Position numbers and translations under genes: made by a program | The notes under the pieces: generated by a model | Told to the model about the DNA's origin: nothing | What the model saw: only the letters and a program-made list of their open reading frames with translations | The model's database searches: none | Assembly: GCF_012926525.1 (NCBI RefSeq) | Contig: NZ_JABBNI010000007.1 | Coordinates: forward strand, 102,272 to 166,271 | DNA length: 64,000 bases | DNA from: Clostridium muellerianum | GTDB taxonomy: Bacteria; Bacillota; Clostridia; Clostridiales; Clostridiaceae | Reading direction: 5' to 3' | In this document: positions 33,705-43,904 of the stretch, in pieces | Numbering within the stretch: position 1 is the stretch's first letter | How the letters are laid out: every line of letters starts with the position of its first letter

Positions 33705-36700
33705 ATGATCAATATTGCAGGCTATGAATTAGAGAAAAAGATTTATGAAGGAAACAAAACTATAATTTACAGTGGGATTAGATTAAATGATGGTATGCCT
33801 GTTTTATTGAAATTTCTTTGCGCAGAATATCCTAATTTATGTGATGTAATAAAGCTAAAGAACGAATATGAATTAAATGAAAAAATTCACAGTGATAATA
33901 TTATAAAAATTTATAGTATGGAAAATTATGAGAAAATACCTAGTTTAGTTTTAGAAAATTTTCATGGCAGGTTTCTTAGAGAAATTCTAAATAAATTTAA
34001 AAGGTTTAATCTAATGAATTTCTTAATGATTGCAATTAAATTAGCACAGGCGCTTATTGATGCTCACAATAGTAATATTATTCATAAAGCCATTAATCCT
34101 GATAACATTATAATAAATATGAAAACTAAGACAGTAAAGCTTACTGGATTTGAAAGTGCATCATTTTTCTCACAGGAGCTAAGTGATGTGAATGCTATGA
34201 ATGATTTAGAAAATACATTAGAGTATATTTCACCGGAACAAACTGGTAAGACAAAAAGTAAAATTGATTATCGTACAGACTTCTATTCTTTAGGAATAAT
34301 TTTTTATGAAATGCTCACTGGATTTTTACCTTTTCAAGCAAATGACAAACTGTCCATGGTTCACTGCCACCTTGCTGTACAACCTGTGCCTCCATATGAA
34401 AATAATACTGATATTCCAAAGGTAATTTCAGATATAGTGATGAAACTCATTGAAAAAATGCCTGAAAAAAGGTATCAAAGTGCCATAGGTCTAAAGAGAG
34501 ATTTACAAAAGTGTAATGAGTTATTTGAAAACACTGGTTCAGTAGCATATTTTAAAATAGGAGAAAAAGATTTTTCAGAAGCATTTAAAATTCCAGATAA
34601 ACTATATGGAAGAGAAAAGGAGATCAAAATATTAAAGGCTGCTTTTCAAAGAATTAATAAAAATCCCATGGAAATTGTTATGATTACAGGCTATTCAGGT
34701 GTAGGAAAGTCTCAATTAGTAAATATGGTTCAAGGATCTGTCAAAGAACAATTTGGATACTTCATTTCAGGAAAGTTTGATCAATTTGAGCATGATATAC
34801 CTTATTCAGCATTAATCCATTCTTTTAAGGATCTAGTTCAACAGATTTTAGGTGAAGATAGAGAGCAAATAGAACTTTGGAAGAATAAACTTTTAGCTTC
34901 CCTGGGATTAAATGGTCAAGTAATTATCAATGTGATACCTGAAGTAGAATTTATAATAGGAAAACAGCCAAAAGTTATTGAAGTTTCTCCAGAAGAAGCA
35001 AAAAATCGTTTTTTAAAAGTATTTAAAGATTTTGTCAGAACCTTTTGTGAAGCACAGCATCCGTTAATAATATTTTTAGATGATTTACAATGGGCAGATT
35101 TATCTTGTCTTAAGCTAATAGAACTTTTAATAGATGATTCTCAAATAAATAATTTACTTTTTATTGGTGCCTATAGAGATAATGAAGTACATGAAAATCA
35201 TCCTCTAAAATTAACTTTAGACAAAATTAAAAGTAAAAATATATTAGTTAATACAATTTTTCTTAAACCGTTGGAACTTATTAATGTACAGCACTTGATT
35301 ACAGAAACCTTTCACTGTGATTTAAAGGAAGCAAAATTGCTGGCAGAATTAAGTCATCAAAAAACAGAAGGGAATCCCTTTTTCTTAAGCCAATTTTTAT
35401 ATTCATTATATATGGAACATTTAATTGAGTTTGACAAAAAACAGTGGAAATGGCAGTGGGATTTAAAAAGTATAAAAAATTCTCAAATAACTGATAATGT
35501 TGTAGAGCTAATAGCTGATAGAATATCAAAATTTCCTAAAAATACAATTGAAACTTTAAAATTAGCAGCATGTATAGGAAATCAGTTTGATCTAGATACA
35601 TTATCAATCATATGTAAAAGAGATTTGAAGGATATATATATTGATATTTGTGCTGCATCAGAGGAAGGTATGATTTTACCAATAGATAGTTCAATTTTAG
35701 AAAGCTATGCTTTTCTTCATGACCGTATTCAGCAAGCTGCATATTCACTAATTGAAGAAAAAAATAGAAAAGAGATACATCTTAAAATAGGAAGACTTAT
35801 GATATCAGGCACTGATTTAGAGAAAAACAGAACAAAAGTCCTGGATATTGTTAATCAATTAAACTTAGGTATTGAATTAGTACATGATCCTTCTGAAAAA
35901 GAGCAAATAGCCAAGCTGGAATTAATTGCTGGAAAAATGGCAAAAAAATCAACTGCATATGATACTGCATATAAATATTTATCTATAGGGATAACGCTCA
36001 TGGGTGAATATGGTTGGAAGAATTTTTATAAACTAACTCATTCTTTGTATATTGAAGCTGCAGAAGTAGCATGTTTAAATGGAGACTATAATGGAGTAGA
36101 ACAATATACTGAAATAGCATTAAACAATAGTAAAACAATCCTGGACAAAATCAAGTTATATGAAATTAGAATTATTGCCTATACTGTACAAAATGAAAAA
36201 TTAAAAGTATTGGATACTGCATTATTTGTTCTTAAACTTTTAGAAATGAATTTTCCACAAAATCCAAGCTTAACAGATGTTTTAATTTCATTAATGAAAA
36301 CAAAATTTATGCTTTCAGGCAAACAGCCAGCTGATTTATTTGAATTGCCTGAGATGACAGATTTATTTCTATCTGCGGCATTAGGTATTATGGTAAAGAT
36401 GGGCATGGCAACTTATATGCTAAATCCAAACCTTTTCTTGCTTATAACATTAAAAGCAGTAAGATTATATGTAAGGTATGGAAACTTAAGTAGTTCACCT
36501 ATAGGTTATGCTGCATATGGAATGATTTTATGCTGTACTAATGATATTGATTCTGGCTATGAATTTGGACAACTATCTTTAAAATTGTTAGATAAGTTTG
36601 ATTCAAAAGAATATAAAGCGCAAACACTTGTGTTATATAATTGCTTTATAAGTTCGTGGAAGTTAAGTGCAAAAAGTACATTAAATGAGTTTGTTAATGC

Positions 36701-38747
36701 TTACTCTATTGGACAGGAGACAGGAAAGCTGGATTATGCCTGTACAGCTGCCTGCGTTCACAGCATTTATGCCTATTATTCAGGACAGAACTTGATTGAT
36801 TTAGAAAGAAAAATGTCTGAATATAATAGGTTTATGCATAATATGAAAAACAAGGAAACCTTAACTACTCAGTCAATATATCATCAAGCAGTATTAAATT
36901 TAATAGGTTCTTCAAATAATATATATTATTTGAAGGGTAAGGTATATGATGAAGATCAAATGATACCCATACATTTAGAAACAAAGGATAGAAATAATCT
37001 TTGTGATGTATATATAAATAAAGCTATTCTTGCATACTTGTTTGGTGAATATGAGAAAGCTTTAAAATATTCTGTAATTGCAGAAAAATATTTAGACGGA
37101 GTAAGTGGTACTTTAAGCATTCCAGTTTTCTATTTTTATAATTCATTAATTATGCTGTCGGAGTTTGAACATCAATCATTATTTAGAAAAAGACAAATTG
37201 TAAATAAGGTTTCTGCAGGTCAACGTAAAATGAAGAAATGGGCAAAACATGCAGAAAGTAATTTTTTGCATAAATTTAATTTGGTGGGGGCGGAACAGGC
37301 AAGGGTTTTGGGAAAAACTCTTAAAGCAATTAATTTTTATGAAAAGGCTATTAAATTAGCATCAGATAATGGATATATTCAAGAGGAAGCACTTGCAAAT
37401 GAATTAGCAGCAAAATTCTATCTATACCTAAAAAATAAACAAATAGCAAGAGTTTATATGAAACAAGCTATATACTGCTATATTTTATGGGGAGCAACTT
37501 CTAAAGTAAATCATTTGAAAGAATTATATTCACAAATTTTGGGTTTTCATAAGAATGATGGTACATCCATTAAAGATATGGCTGTTAATTTGGAAAATGA
37601 AATAGATAAAAGTTCTATGATTTTAGATACCGCAACAATTATAAAGGCAACCCATGCAATTTCCAGTGAAATAAAATTAGAAGAGCTTTTGAAAAAGCTT
37701 GTATATATAGTTCTTGAAAATGCAGCAGCACAAAAGGTTTGCTACTTATTAAAAAAAGAAGAAAAATATGTTATACAAGCTGAAGGAAGTATGGATGGAA
37801 ATAACATAGAAGTTATGAAAGAAATTGATATTGAAAACAACTTAAGTCTACCCAAGAAAATAATTTACTATGTAGGACGCTCAAGGAATAGTGTTATATT
37901 GGAGGATGCTTCTGTTTCTGAAAAATATAAAAACGATCCTTATATTGCTTTCCAAAAACCTAAATCAATCATGTGTATGCCTGTGATAAGTAAGGGAAAT
38001 TTACTTGGCATACTTTATTTAGAAAATAACTTAATCCAGGGCGTATTTAATAATGAACGTATAGAAATATTGAAGATTATTTCTTCACAATTAGCAATTT
38101 CTATGGAAAATGCAGCACTCTATGCTAATTTAGAGAAGTCTGAAAAGCAGCTAAGAAAGAATCATGAAGAGCTTGAAGAATTAGTAGAAGAAAGAACAGC
38201 TAAGTTAAGAGAAGAAATTGCTGAACGTAAAAAAGCTGAAAAGTTATTAAAAGAAATGGCTAATCATGATAACCTTACTGGTCTTCCAAACAGAAAACTA
38301 TTTTATAGCAAGCTGAAGAATTCACTGCAATTAGCAAAAGAAAATAATTTTTTACTGGCAGTTTTATTTATTGATTTGGATGGTTTTAAAATGATAAATG
38401 ACACATTAGGACATGGAAGCGGAGATATAGTTTTAAAAATCGTTTCAGAAAGGCTGCTTAATGTTGTAAGAGAAGGCGATATGGTTTCAAGGTTTGGTGG
38501 AGATGAGTTTATAATATTTATGACAAACGTATATAATACTGATATTATTAAAAATACCTGCGAAAATATTATTAATGAGGTAGGAAAAAAAATTATTTTA
38601 GGTGAAAGCAATGGCTATGTGTCAGCTAGCATAGGTGTTTCTACTTTTCCATATCATGGAGATAGTGTGGAAGAATTGATTAAAAAAGCTGATGATGCAA
38701 TGTATATAGCAAAAAAGTCCGGAAAAAATAAGGTTGTTTTTAGTTAA
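33705..38747 (+). CDS. Giant kinase-like / AAA-ATPase / GAF / diguanylate cyclase protein
   Basis: 1680 residues, ATG with GGGAGG upstream. Domains in order: a Ser/Thr kinase-like domain (about 1-270) with LLKFL as the lysine strand, IIHKAINPDNIIIN in place of HRDxKxxN, and LTGFES in place of DFG; an AAA/STAND-type ATPase (about 295-600) with LYGREKEI, GYSGVGKSQLV (about 328-335) and IIFLDDLQWAD (near 455); a long helical repeat region (about 700-1270) that looks TPR-like; GAF (about 1305-1460); a coiled coil; and GGDEF (about 1515-1680) with RFGGDEF and the inhibitory-site motif REGD five residues before it. It probably makes c-di-GMP in response to a signal read by the N-terminal modules. 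The kinase may be catalytically weak because HRD is not conserved. Confidence 0.9.
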   Translation: MINIAGYELEKKIYEGNKTIIYSGIRLNDGMPVLLKFLCAEYPNLCDVIKLKNEYELNEKIHSDNIIKIYSMENYEKIPSLVLENFHGRFLREILNKFKRFNLMNFLMIAIKLAQALIDAHNSNIIHKAINPDNIIINMKTKTVKLTGFESASFFSQELSDVNAMNDLENTLEYISPEQTGKTKSKIDYRTDFYSLGIIFYEMLTGFLPFQANDKLSMVHCHLAVQPVPPYENNTDIPKVISDIVMKLIEKMPEKRYQSAIGLKRDLQKCNELFENTGSVAYFKIGEKDFSEAFKIPDKLYGREKEIKILKAAFQRINKNPMEIVMITGYSGVGKSQLVNMVQGSVKEQFGYFISGKFDQFEHDIPYSALIHSFKDLVQQILGEDREQIELWKNKLLASLGLNGQVIINVIPEVEFIIGKQPKVIEVSPEEAKNRFLKVFKDFVRTFCEAQHPLIIFLDDLQWADLSCLKLIELLIDDSQINNLLFIGAYRDNEVHENHPLKLTLDKIKSKNILVNTIFLKPLELINVQHLITETFHCDLKEAKLLAELSHQKTEGNPFFLSQFLYSLYMEHLIEFDKKQWKWQWDLKSIKNSQITDNVVELIADRISKFPKNTIETLKLAACIGNQFDLDTLSIICKRDLKDIYIDICAASEEGMILPIDSSILESYAFLHDRIQQAAYSLIEEKNRKEIHLKIGRLMISGTDLEKNRTKVLDIVNQLNLGIELVHDPSEKEQIAKLELIAGKMAKKSTAYDTAYKYLSIGITLMGEYGWKNFYKLTHSLYIEAAEVACLNGDYNGVEQYTEIALNNSKTILDKIKLYEIRIIAYTVQNEKLKVLDTALFVLKLLEMNFPQNPSLTDVLISLMKTKFMLSGKQPADLFELPEMTDLFLSAALGIMVKMGMATYMLNPNLFLLITLKAVRLYVRYGNLSSSPIGYAAYGMILCCTNDIDSGYEFGQLSLKLLDKFDSKEYKAQTLVLYNCFISSWKLSAKSTLNEFVNAYSIGQETGKLDYACTAACVHSIYAYYSGQNLIDLERKMSEYNRFMHNMKNKETLTTQSIYHQAVLNLIGSSNNIYYLKGKVYDEDQMIPIHLETKDRNNLCDVYINKAILAYLFGEYEKALKYSVIAEKYLDGVSGTLSIPVFYFYNSLIMLSEFEHQSLFRKRQIVNKVSAGQRKMKKWAKHAESNFLHKFNLVGAEQARVLGKTLKAINFYEKAIKLASDNGYIQEEALANELAAKFYLYLKNKQIARVYMKQAIYCYILWGATSKVNHLKELYSQILGFHKNDGTSIKDMAVNLENEIDKSSMILDTATIIKATHAISSEIKLEELLKKLVYIVLENAAAQKVCYLLKKEEKYVIQAEGSMDGNNIEVMKEIDIENNLSLPKKIIYYVGRSRNSVILEDASVSEKYKNDPYIAFQKPKSIMCMPVISKGNLLGILYLENNLIQGVFNNERIEILKIISSQLAISMENAALYANLEKSEKQLRKNHEELEELVEERTAKLREEIAERKKAEKLLKEMANHDNLTGLPNRKLFYSKLKNSLQLAKENNFLLAVLFIDLDGFKMINDTLGHGSGDIVLKIVSERLLNVVREGDMVSRFGGDEFIIFMTNVYNTDIIKNTCENIINEVGKKIILGESNGYVSASIGVSTFPYHGDSVEELIKKADDAMYIAKKSGKNKVVFS

Positions 38748-38767
38748 CTTATCAGCATAAAAATAAA

Positions 38768-38800
38768 AAGCCAATGCTTAATATGTAAGCATTGGCTTAA
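38768..38800. terminator. Bidirectional terminator between convergent genes
   Basis: Perfect stem AAGCCAATGCTTA / TAAGCATTGGCTT with a 5-nt loop, A-rich on the left and T-poor on the right. It lies between the giant signalling gene and the convergent chemoreceptor. Confidence 0.75.
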
Positions 38801-38849
38801 AATTCCTAAACAACTTTTTAAGTAATTGAAAAGTGGTGTATTTGTATTA

Positions 38850-38899
38850 GGCATCTTAAAAAATAGACTAGCATATGGACTTGTTATTTTTGAAGATGC
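38850..38899. repeat. Short copy of a GGCATCTT inverted-terminus element
   Basis: Begins GGCATCTTAAAAAATAGACT and ends GGACTTGTTATTTTTGAAGA plus TGC. Both ends match the longer element at 45221-45380, whose middle is missing here. Confidence 0.6.
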
Positions 38900-38900
38900 A

Positions 38901-40982
38901 TTAGTTTAATTTGAAAGTTTTTATTGATTCATTGAGAGTAGAGGCCATCTTGTTTAAATCTTCTGCTAGTGCTGTTACTTCTTCCATAGCTGCGTTTTGT
39001 TCTTCTGTTATAGCTGAAACATGCTCAGAAGATGCTGAGAGAGTTTCTGATACTTTTGCTGCATCTTCCATAAGTATAAGCAGTTGATCTCTACTAATAA
39101 GTACATTATCAAGGCTGGATGCAGTAGTAATAATTTTGTTTACTACATCCTGAATTTTTGAGGAAATTTCATTAAAGGTTTCACCGGTATATTTAACTGC
39201 ATCATTTTGGCTTTTTACTACAAGTTCTGCCTGTGATATAGCCTTATTGGCGTTGTCAATATCCTTTTGAACATTGGATATAATATCTTTAACATGGTGA
39301 CTTGATGCGGCAGTATCTTCTGATAACTTTCTAACTTGATCAGCAACTACAGAAAAACCCTTTCCAGCTTCACCGGCTCTTGCAGCTTCTATAGCAGCAT
39401 TTAAAGCTAAAAGATTAGTCTGTTCTGAAATTGAAGTTATAGTATCTGCTATATTTCCTATTATATTAGCTTTTTCACTTAGAGAATTTACAACTAGTGC
39501 TATATTGTTTATAGATTGATTATTTTCTTTTGCAGCGGTTTCTAAGCTGCCAATAACATTAACCCCTTTAGTGCTAACAGTATATATTTTTTCAGCAGAG
39601 CTCTTTCCTTCATTCATATAATTTGTCATGATAGAAATTTCATCTGACAATTTTGTAGTTGTATCAAGTCCAGTAATAGAGTTTGAAGTTTGTTTTTCAG
39701 CAGCAGCAGCAACATCTGAGATATTTAAGGTAACCTGTTCAATAGATTGAGAAGTTGCATCAGTGTTAATTGCTAAAGTTTTAGCTGAATTTGTTACAAG
39801 GTTTGAAGTATTGCTTATATTGTTAATAAGATCTCTAATTTGAGATATCATGCAATTAAAGTTGAAGCTTAAGTTTCCAATTTCATCTTCACTTTTATGC
39901 TTACATTCAACTGTTAAGTCTCCTTCAGATGCTCTTTTCATTAAAGATACCAGGTCAAGAATAGGTTGTGTAAATTTTTTAGCTAATAAATATATTAATA
40001 TGGCAATTAGTATTAATAATCCTAATGCTATAAAGGTGTTCTTAAGTTGAGTAGATTTTATTACTGACATAGCATAGGCTTTGTTTTCAACGGTTACTAC
40101 TGCCCAACTCTGTGATTGACCAGGAAGCTTTATTGCAGTATAGGCACCTAGCATTTCTTTTTTATTACTATCTGAGTATTCAACAACACCAGATTCTCCC
40201 TTTAGTGCTTTTCCAACACTTTCTTTTAGCGCTTGGGGAATAGCTATATCTTCAAGTTTAGTTTTTAGATTTCCTGATGTATCTTTTTCTACATTACCAG
40301 AAGCATCTTTAACTAATACTGTTTTTTTCAAAGTTTTATAATTATAAAGTTCTGAAACTTGAGCTTTATCAGGATGAGCAATTACAACACCTTCACTATC
40401 TAAAACAAATGAGTAGACGTTTTTACCATCTGAATACTTGTCTACAAGTTTTTGTAATTCATTTAATTTGAGATCAGCCCCAAATATTCCTAGCATATTG
40501 GAATTTTTATCAAGAATAGGGTGAAATATTGAAGTTACAGCCATATTTCCGCTTGTAGAGTAGTAGGATTTACTAACAAAAGGTTTTTTATCCTTCATAA
40601 TTTGAGTAAACCACCATCTATTAGATCTATCTCCTAATTCTCCAGAGGAGCGAGCTGTTTGTTTTCCATAAGTATTTTGAATATAAAATAAGTCGAAATA
40701 AGTATTTTTGGCTAAAGTGTTTATAAGCATTTCTTTCTGATCTTCTGCATTGAAATCAACGGTTGTTTTGTTTTGGGCCATTTCTTCAGTAAGTGTGTAG
40801 GCTTTATCTATAAAATCCTTAACACCATCAGATATTGTAGACGAAAGTTTTTTATTACTATTGATTACACTAGAAGATATGTTGCTTGAAAAGTAGTAAT
40901 AACATACGAAATTAGTAATTAGAACTGGTAATAATACTAATAATACTGCAAAAGTAATTAATCTGTTTTTAATAGATTTCAT
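38901..40982 (-). CDS. Methyl-accepting chemotaxis protein with dCache sensor
   Basis: 693 residues; ATG with AAAGGAGAT upstream on the minus strand. TM1 is [20 protein letters not shown] (about 7-26). The extracytoplasmic dCache_1-type domain (about 35-310) has the [20 protein letters not shown] and [20 protein letters not shown] segments. TM2 is at about 316-336, HAMP follows, and the cytoplasmic signalling domain has the conserved hairpin tip [20 protein letters not shown] then [14 protein letters not shown]. It would bind a small ligand (dCache domains often bind amino acids) and control CheA. It is a single-gene unit; no che genes are nearby. Confidence 0.94.
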   Translation of the reverse strand: MKSIKNRLITFAVLLVLLPVLITNFVCYYYFSSNISSSVINSNKKLSSTISDGVKDFIDKAYTLTEEMAQNKTTVDFNAEDQKEMLINTLAKNTYFDLFYIQNTYGKQTARSSGELGDRSNRWWFTQIMKDKKPFVSKSYYSTSGNMAVTSIFHPILDKNSNMLGIFGADLKLNELQKLVDKYSDGKNVYSFVLDSEGVVIAHPDKAQVSELYNYKTLKKTVLVKDASGNVEKDTSGNLKTKLEDIAIPQALKESVGKALKGESGVVEYSDSNKKEMLGAYTAIKLPGQSQSWAVVTVENKAYAMSVIKSTQLKNTFIALGLLILIAILIYLLAKKFTQPILDLVSLMKRASEGDLTVECKHKSEDEIGNLSFNFNCMISQIRDLINNISNTSNLVTNSAKTLAINTDATSQSIEQVTLNISDVAAAAEKQTSNSITGLDTTTKLSDEISIMTNYMNEGKSSAEKIYTVSTKGVNVIGSLETAAKENNQSINNIALVVNSLSEKANIIGNIADTITSISEQTNLLALNAAIEAARAGEAGKGFSVVADQVRKLSEDTAASSHHVKDIISNVQKDIDNANKAISQAELVVKSQNDAVKYTGETFNEISSKIQDVVNKIITTASSLDNVLISRDQLLILMEDAAKVSETLSASSEHVSAITEEQNAAMEEVTALAEDLNKMASTLNESIKTFKLN

Positions 40983-41275
40983 AGAGTATCTCCTTTAAAA
41001 TTAATGTTTATAAGGGGGAATTATTTTGTATGATACTTGTCTGCTTTTATAAAATATTTTAACATAACTAAGTGAAAACTTCTAGTACCATTATGACAAT
41101 ATATTACAAAATAATTTAAAATTTTTCAAGAGAATTGCAGTATTTTTAAAAGCATCCCTACTTAAATTTGAAATAATCTAAAAAAATTCAAGTAAACAAA
41201 GCTTAATATAAAATTATAAAAACAAATATTTAAGAGACATTTAAAAGTTATATCGGTGCTATTATACTTTCATTA
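40983..41275. other. Non-coding stretch upstream of the chemoreceptor
   Basis: A/T-rich. It holds the chemoreceptor's ribosome-binding site (revcomp AAAGGAGATAC near 40990) and presumably its promoter. No riboswitch fold or ORF was recognised. Confidence 0.4.
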
Positions 41276-41575
41276 ACTCTAAAAATTTCCTCAAGCGATA
41301 TACATTTAACACCTGAAGTTTTTAAAGAAGTAGGGCCTTGATATATTAAACTTGAACAAAGCACTAAAACCTTAAGTAGAGAAGAAGTTCAAATGGTGAA
41401 GCTTGCAGAAGCACTTAGCAGAAAAACTAAAGAAAAAATTGTATATATATTTGATGAGTGTATAAATGGGCTGCATTTTCATTATGTATCCCAGTTGCTT
41501 GACATCTTTAATAAATTTCTTAAGATATCCTATTATTCAGAAATGAATTTTATGATATCTTTGTTTTGTAATTAA
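41276..41575 (+). pseudogene. Relic of a UvrA-like ATPase (C-terminal part)
   Basis: The frame reads TLKISSSDIHLTPEVFKEVG, P, stop (TGA at 41338), then YIKLEQSTKTLSREEVQMVK and LAEALS...IVYIFDECINGLHF. This aligns with the UvrA C-terminal ABC motifs GYIKLGQxxTTLSGGEAQRVKLA and LYILDEPTTGLHF. The signature LSGGE has become LSREE, Walker B DEPT has become DECI, there is an internal stop, and the H-loop region is lost. It is clearly non-functional. Confidence 0.75.
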
Positions 41576-41756
41576 TTTACAAGATACAGCTTACATCTTT
41601 AGGTTAAATTATCATGAAAATAAATTTAGTTTTAGATATTATAAAAAAGTTTAAATTTAAATGAAAATAAAATGAACCATTTAGTACATATATCCATCTA
41701 ACTAGTGTAAAGCAAAAAAGTAGCGCTACAGTTTGCAAAGAAAGGTAGGAAATCAA

Positions 41757-42239
41757 TTGAATAAGGAAACATTTATAGCTAATGTCCTTGAAGCTGAATC
41801 TACTTTATATCACGTATCTAAATCAATTTTGACTCATGATCAAGATTATGAGGATGCAGTTCAAGGGGCAATTTTAAAAGCCTATGATAAAATAGATACA
41901 CTTAAAAAAGAACAATATTTTAAAACATGGCTAACTAGGATACTCATAAATGAATGCTATGATTTAAAACGCAAAGAGTATCCTGAGGTATCTTATGAAG
42001 ACTACTTTGAGTCTGCTAAAGTTGATGAGAGAAAGAATTATAGAGAATTATATCTGGCAATTCGAAACTTACCAGAACGTATTCGTATTACAATTGTTCT
42101 TTATTATGTAGAGGGATATTCAGTAGAAGAAATTAAACAGATTTTAGAAATACCTTCAGGAACCGTAAAAAGTAGATTGGCAAAAGGACGAAAATTATTA
42201 AAAATAAAGTTAGAGAATATGGAGGCAATTTATGAGTAA
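41757..42239 (+). CDS. ECF-type RNA polymerase sigma factor
   Basis: 160 residues from TTG 41757 (AAAGGTAGGA upstream). Region 2 has QDYEDAVQGAILKAYDKIDT and FKTWLTRILINECYDLKR. Region 4 has LPERIRITIVLYYVEGYSVE then EIKQILEIPSGTVKSRLAKG. There is no region 1 or 3, as expected for ECF sigma factors. It overlaps the next gene by 8 bp; that gene encodes a one-helix membrane protein, the usual arrangement of sigma and anti-sigma factors. Confidence 0.92.
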   Translation: MNKETFIANVLEAESTLYHVSKSILTHDQDYEDAVQGAILKAYDKIDTLKKEQYFKTWLTRILINECYDLKRKEYPEVSYEDYFESAKVDERKNYRELYLAIRNLPERIRITIVLYYVEGYSVEEIKQILEIPSGTVKSRLAKGRKLLKIKLENMEAIYE

Positions 42240-43002
42240 TTATGATTGGAATAGTGTCTTTCCAGATACACCTGAAAGTTTTAAAAATAAGGTAAGTGCA
42301 ACGTTAAATAGTTTACCAGATAAAAAGGAGATTGATAAAATGAAAAATGTTAAAGTATTCAAAAAAGGATCAATTAGGAAAAAAATTATAGGTGCATTAG
42401 TAGCTACTATGGTAGTAGGAACAACTGTATTTGCTGCAGGAAAAGTAACTTCTATAACTTCACATTCAAGTAATATACCAACATATACTACTATACCTAC
42501 AGTACAACAAGTAAAGAAGGATTTCGAATGTAATCCTAAATTAGTTAATAAATTTGACAATGGATACACTTTTGTAAATGGATATATTGGAGATAACAAA
42601 GGAACTGATGATAAGGGCAATTTTGCAGGAAAAACAAAATCACTTGACTTTGATTATGCAAAAGGAAATGATAAATTAAGTCTTGATATGGAAAATGGAA
42701 GGTTAGGTGAAAGATCAAAGAAGGAGACTGTTGCTGCTAATTATAAGGGTATAGATTTATATTATTATTCATATACTAATAAATTTGTGCCAGCAAATTA
42801 TAAAATGACAGAACAAGATAAAAAGGATAAGGCATCTGGTAAATATGTATTTAGTTTTGGATCTGACAAGGAAAAAATGTCTCAAGTTCAAGGATTAAAT
42901 TGGATGGAAGATGGAGTTTACTATTCTTTCTTAGGAATTGATTCTAATATATCAAAAGATGAATTAGTTAAAATGGCACAGCAGGTTATAAGTACCAAGT
43001 AA
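42232..43002 (+). CDS. Probable membrane-anchored anti-sigma factor
   Basis: 256 residues, with TATGGAGGCAATTT before ATG 42232. The cytoplasmic N-terminal part (1-50) has SFKNKVSATLNSLPDKKEI, the kind of short helical segment seen before the membrane in Firmicute anti-sigma factors. One transmembrane helix (about 55-72, KIIGALVATMVVGTTVFAA) is followed by an extracytoplasmic domain of about 180 residues with repeated G-N-Y-K-Y motifs (GIDLYYYSYTNKFVPANYKM, MEDGVYYSFLG). No zinc-binding HxxxCxxC motif is present, so it is not of the ZAS type. Function is inferred from the overlap with the sigma gene. Confidence 0.75.
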   Translation: MSNYDWNSVFPDTPESFKNKVSATLNSLPDKKEIDKMKNVKVFKKGSIRKKIIGALVATMVVGTTVFAAGKVTSITSHSSNIPTYTTIPTVQQVKKDFECNPKLVNKFDNGYTFVNGYIGDNKGTDDKGNFAGKTKSLDFDYAKGNDKLSLDMENGRLGERSKKETVAANYKGIDLYYYSYTNKFVPANYKMTEQDKKDKASGKYVFSFGSDKEKMSQVQGLNWMEDGVYYSFLGIDSNISKDELVKMAQQVISTK

Positions 43003-43128
43003 AACAATAGTGCATATAGATTTAAAGTTTTTTAAAATAAAATCCTTAGGAGGATGATTGTTTCTTATTATGAGAGACAATATTCATAGAAAGTCTATTT
43101 TATATTTAGATCTTCTATATAAAGCAGT

Positions 43129-43166
43129 AGCCATAATGAATTTTAATGTCATTATGGCTTTTTTTC
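43129..43166 (+). terminator. Rho-independent terminator of the sigma operon
   Basis: AGCCATAATGA / TCATTATGGCT stem with a 9-nt loop, then TTTTTTT. Confidence 0.85.
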
Positions 43167-43267
43167 AGTTCTTCAGATATGATAAATATTTTAATTAATT
43201 TTGGTGGTAGACATTGTGAAAGGAAACCACTAGAATTAATCTATAGAAATAGACGGGGGGATTTAGC

Positions 43268-43476
43268 ATGTTCAAAATTATGATAGTAGAAGATGACTAT
43301 GAGATAAGAGAAATAATTATAGAAAATATAAGTTTCATAGTATAGTAGCTCTTGCTTGCATTGGTGATGTACTGGTACCTGCTGCAATTACTATAACTCT
43401 TTATGTTTTGATTTATACTGGATATTACTTTTTGACAGTAAGATCTTATATTAAAATAATAGATTCAGTGGCATAA
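43268..43476 (+). pseudogene. Deletion relic: response-regulator start joined to permease end
   Basis: After a GGGGGGATT ribosome-binding site, ATG 43268 opens MFKIMIVEDDYEIREIIIEN, a receiver-domain start, which stops at 43345. Overlapping it at 43342-43476, another frame reads ALACIGDVLVPAAITITLYV then LIYTGYYFLTVRSYKKI-like sequence (TVRSYIKIIDSVA) ending in TAA. This is the typical C-terminus of BceB/FtsX-like ABC permeases. A large internal deletion of a two-component/transporter locus explains both pieces. Confidence 0.7.
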
Positions 43477-43571
43477 AATGTTTTTAAGTTATAATAAAAT
43501 AGAGATAAAGTCTATCTATTGTAAATTTGGAATACATAGATAGGTTTTATTTTTATATTTGATATTCTCCA

Positions 43572-43775
43572 TTGAACTTCCTAGATATTGTAAGAAATTA
43601 TTACGATTCTACAAATATTATTGATATTAGTTCAATATTAAAAAAAGGTTTTTCAACGAAAGGTGAAAATAGGGGATATGGATTGTATAATGTTAAAAAA
43701 ATAGTAAAAAACAGTGGAGGCAAACTCCAACTGTTTTTTGAAAATGATCAAATAATATTTAAAATATTATTTTAA
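43572..43775 (+). pseudogene. C-terminal relic of an AgrC-like histidine kinase
   Basis: A 67-residue ORF whose second half, ILKKGFSTKGENRGYGLYNV then KKIVKNSGGKLQLFF, matches the ATP-lid and G2 box of GHKL kinases of the AgrC/ComD type. The sensor, dimerisation and N-box parts are missing and no start signal is seen. Its 3' end overlaps the 3' end of agrD on the other strand by 9 bp. Confidence 0.7.
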
Positions 43776-43904
43776 AAGATCTTTTGGTGGTTCAGGCTCT
43801 CCCCATAAAGCAAAAGAACCAGTAAGAGTAATAGTTTTAGAAACACTAACTAACATTAAAGCTAAAGTTAAGCAAAGCTTATTTTTAGTTGATGGATGTT
43901 TCAT
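43767..43904 (-). CDS. agrD: AgrD-like autoinducer peptide precursor
   Basis: 45 residues, too short for most gene finders. ATG (43904-43902) overlaps the agrB stop as ATGA, with GGGAGGTG upstream. The N-terminal part is amphipathic/hydrophobic (NKLCLTLALMLVSVSKTI). It is followed by TGSFALWGEPEPPKDLLK: an aromatic-rich core and the acidic Pro-rich C-terminal recognition tail (EPEPPKDLL) typical of AgrD. The usual core Cys is absent and Ser30 is in place to form a lactone (S-F-A-L-W), as known for some serine-based autoinducing peptides. The exact ring is an inference. Confidence 0.8.
   Translation of the reverse strand: MKHPSTKNKLCLTLALMLVSVSKTITLTGSFALWGEPEPPKDLLK

Noticed and set aside
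40983..41275. c-di-GMP or other riboswitch before the chemoreceptor gene
   Set aside because: The expected conserved loops and tetraloop receptor were not found in this A/T-rich leader.
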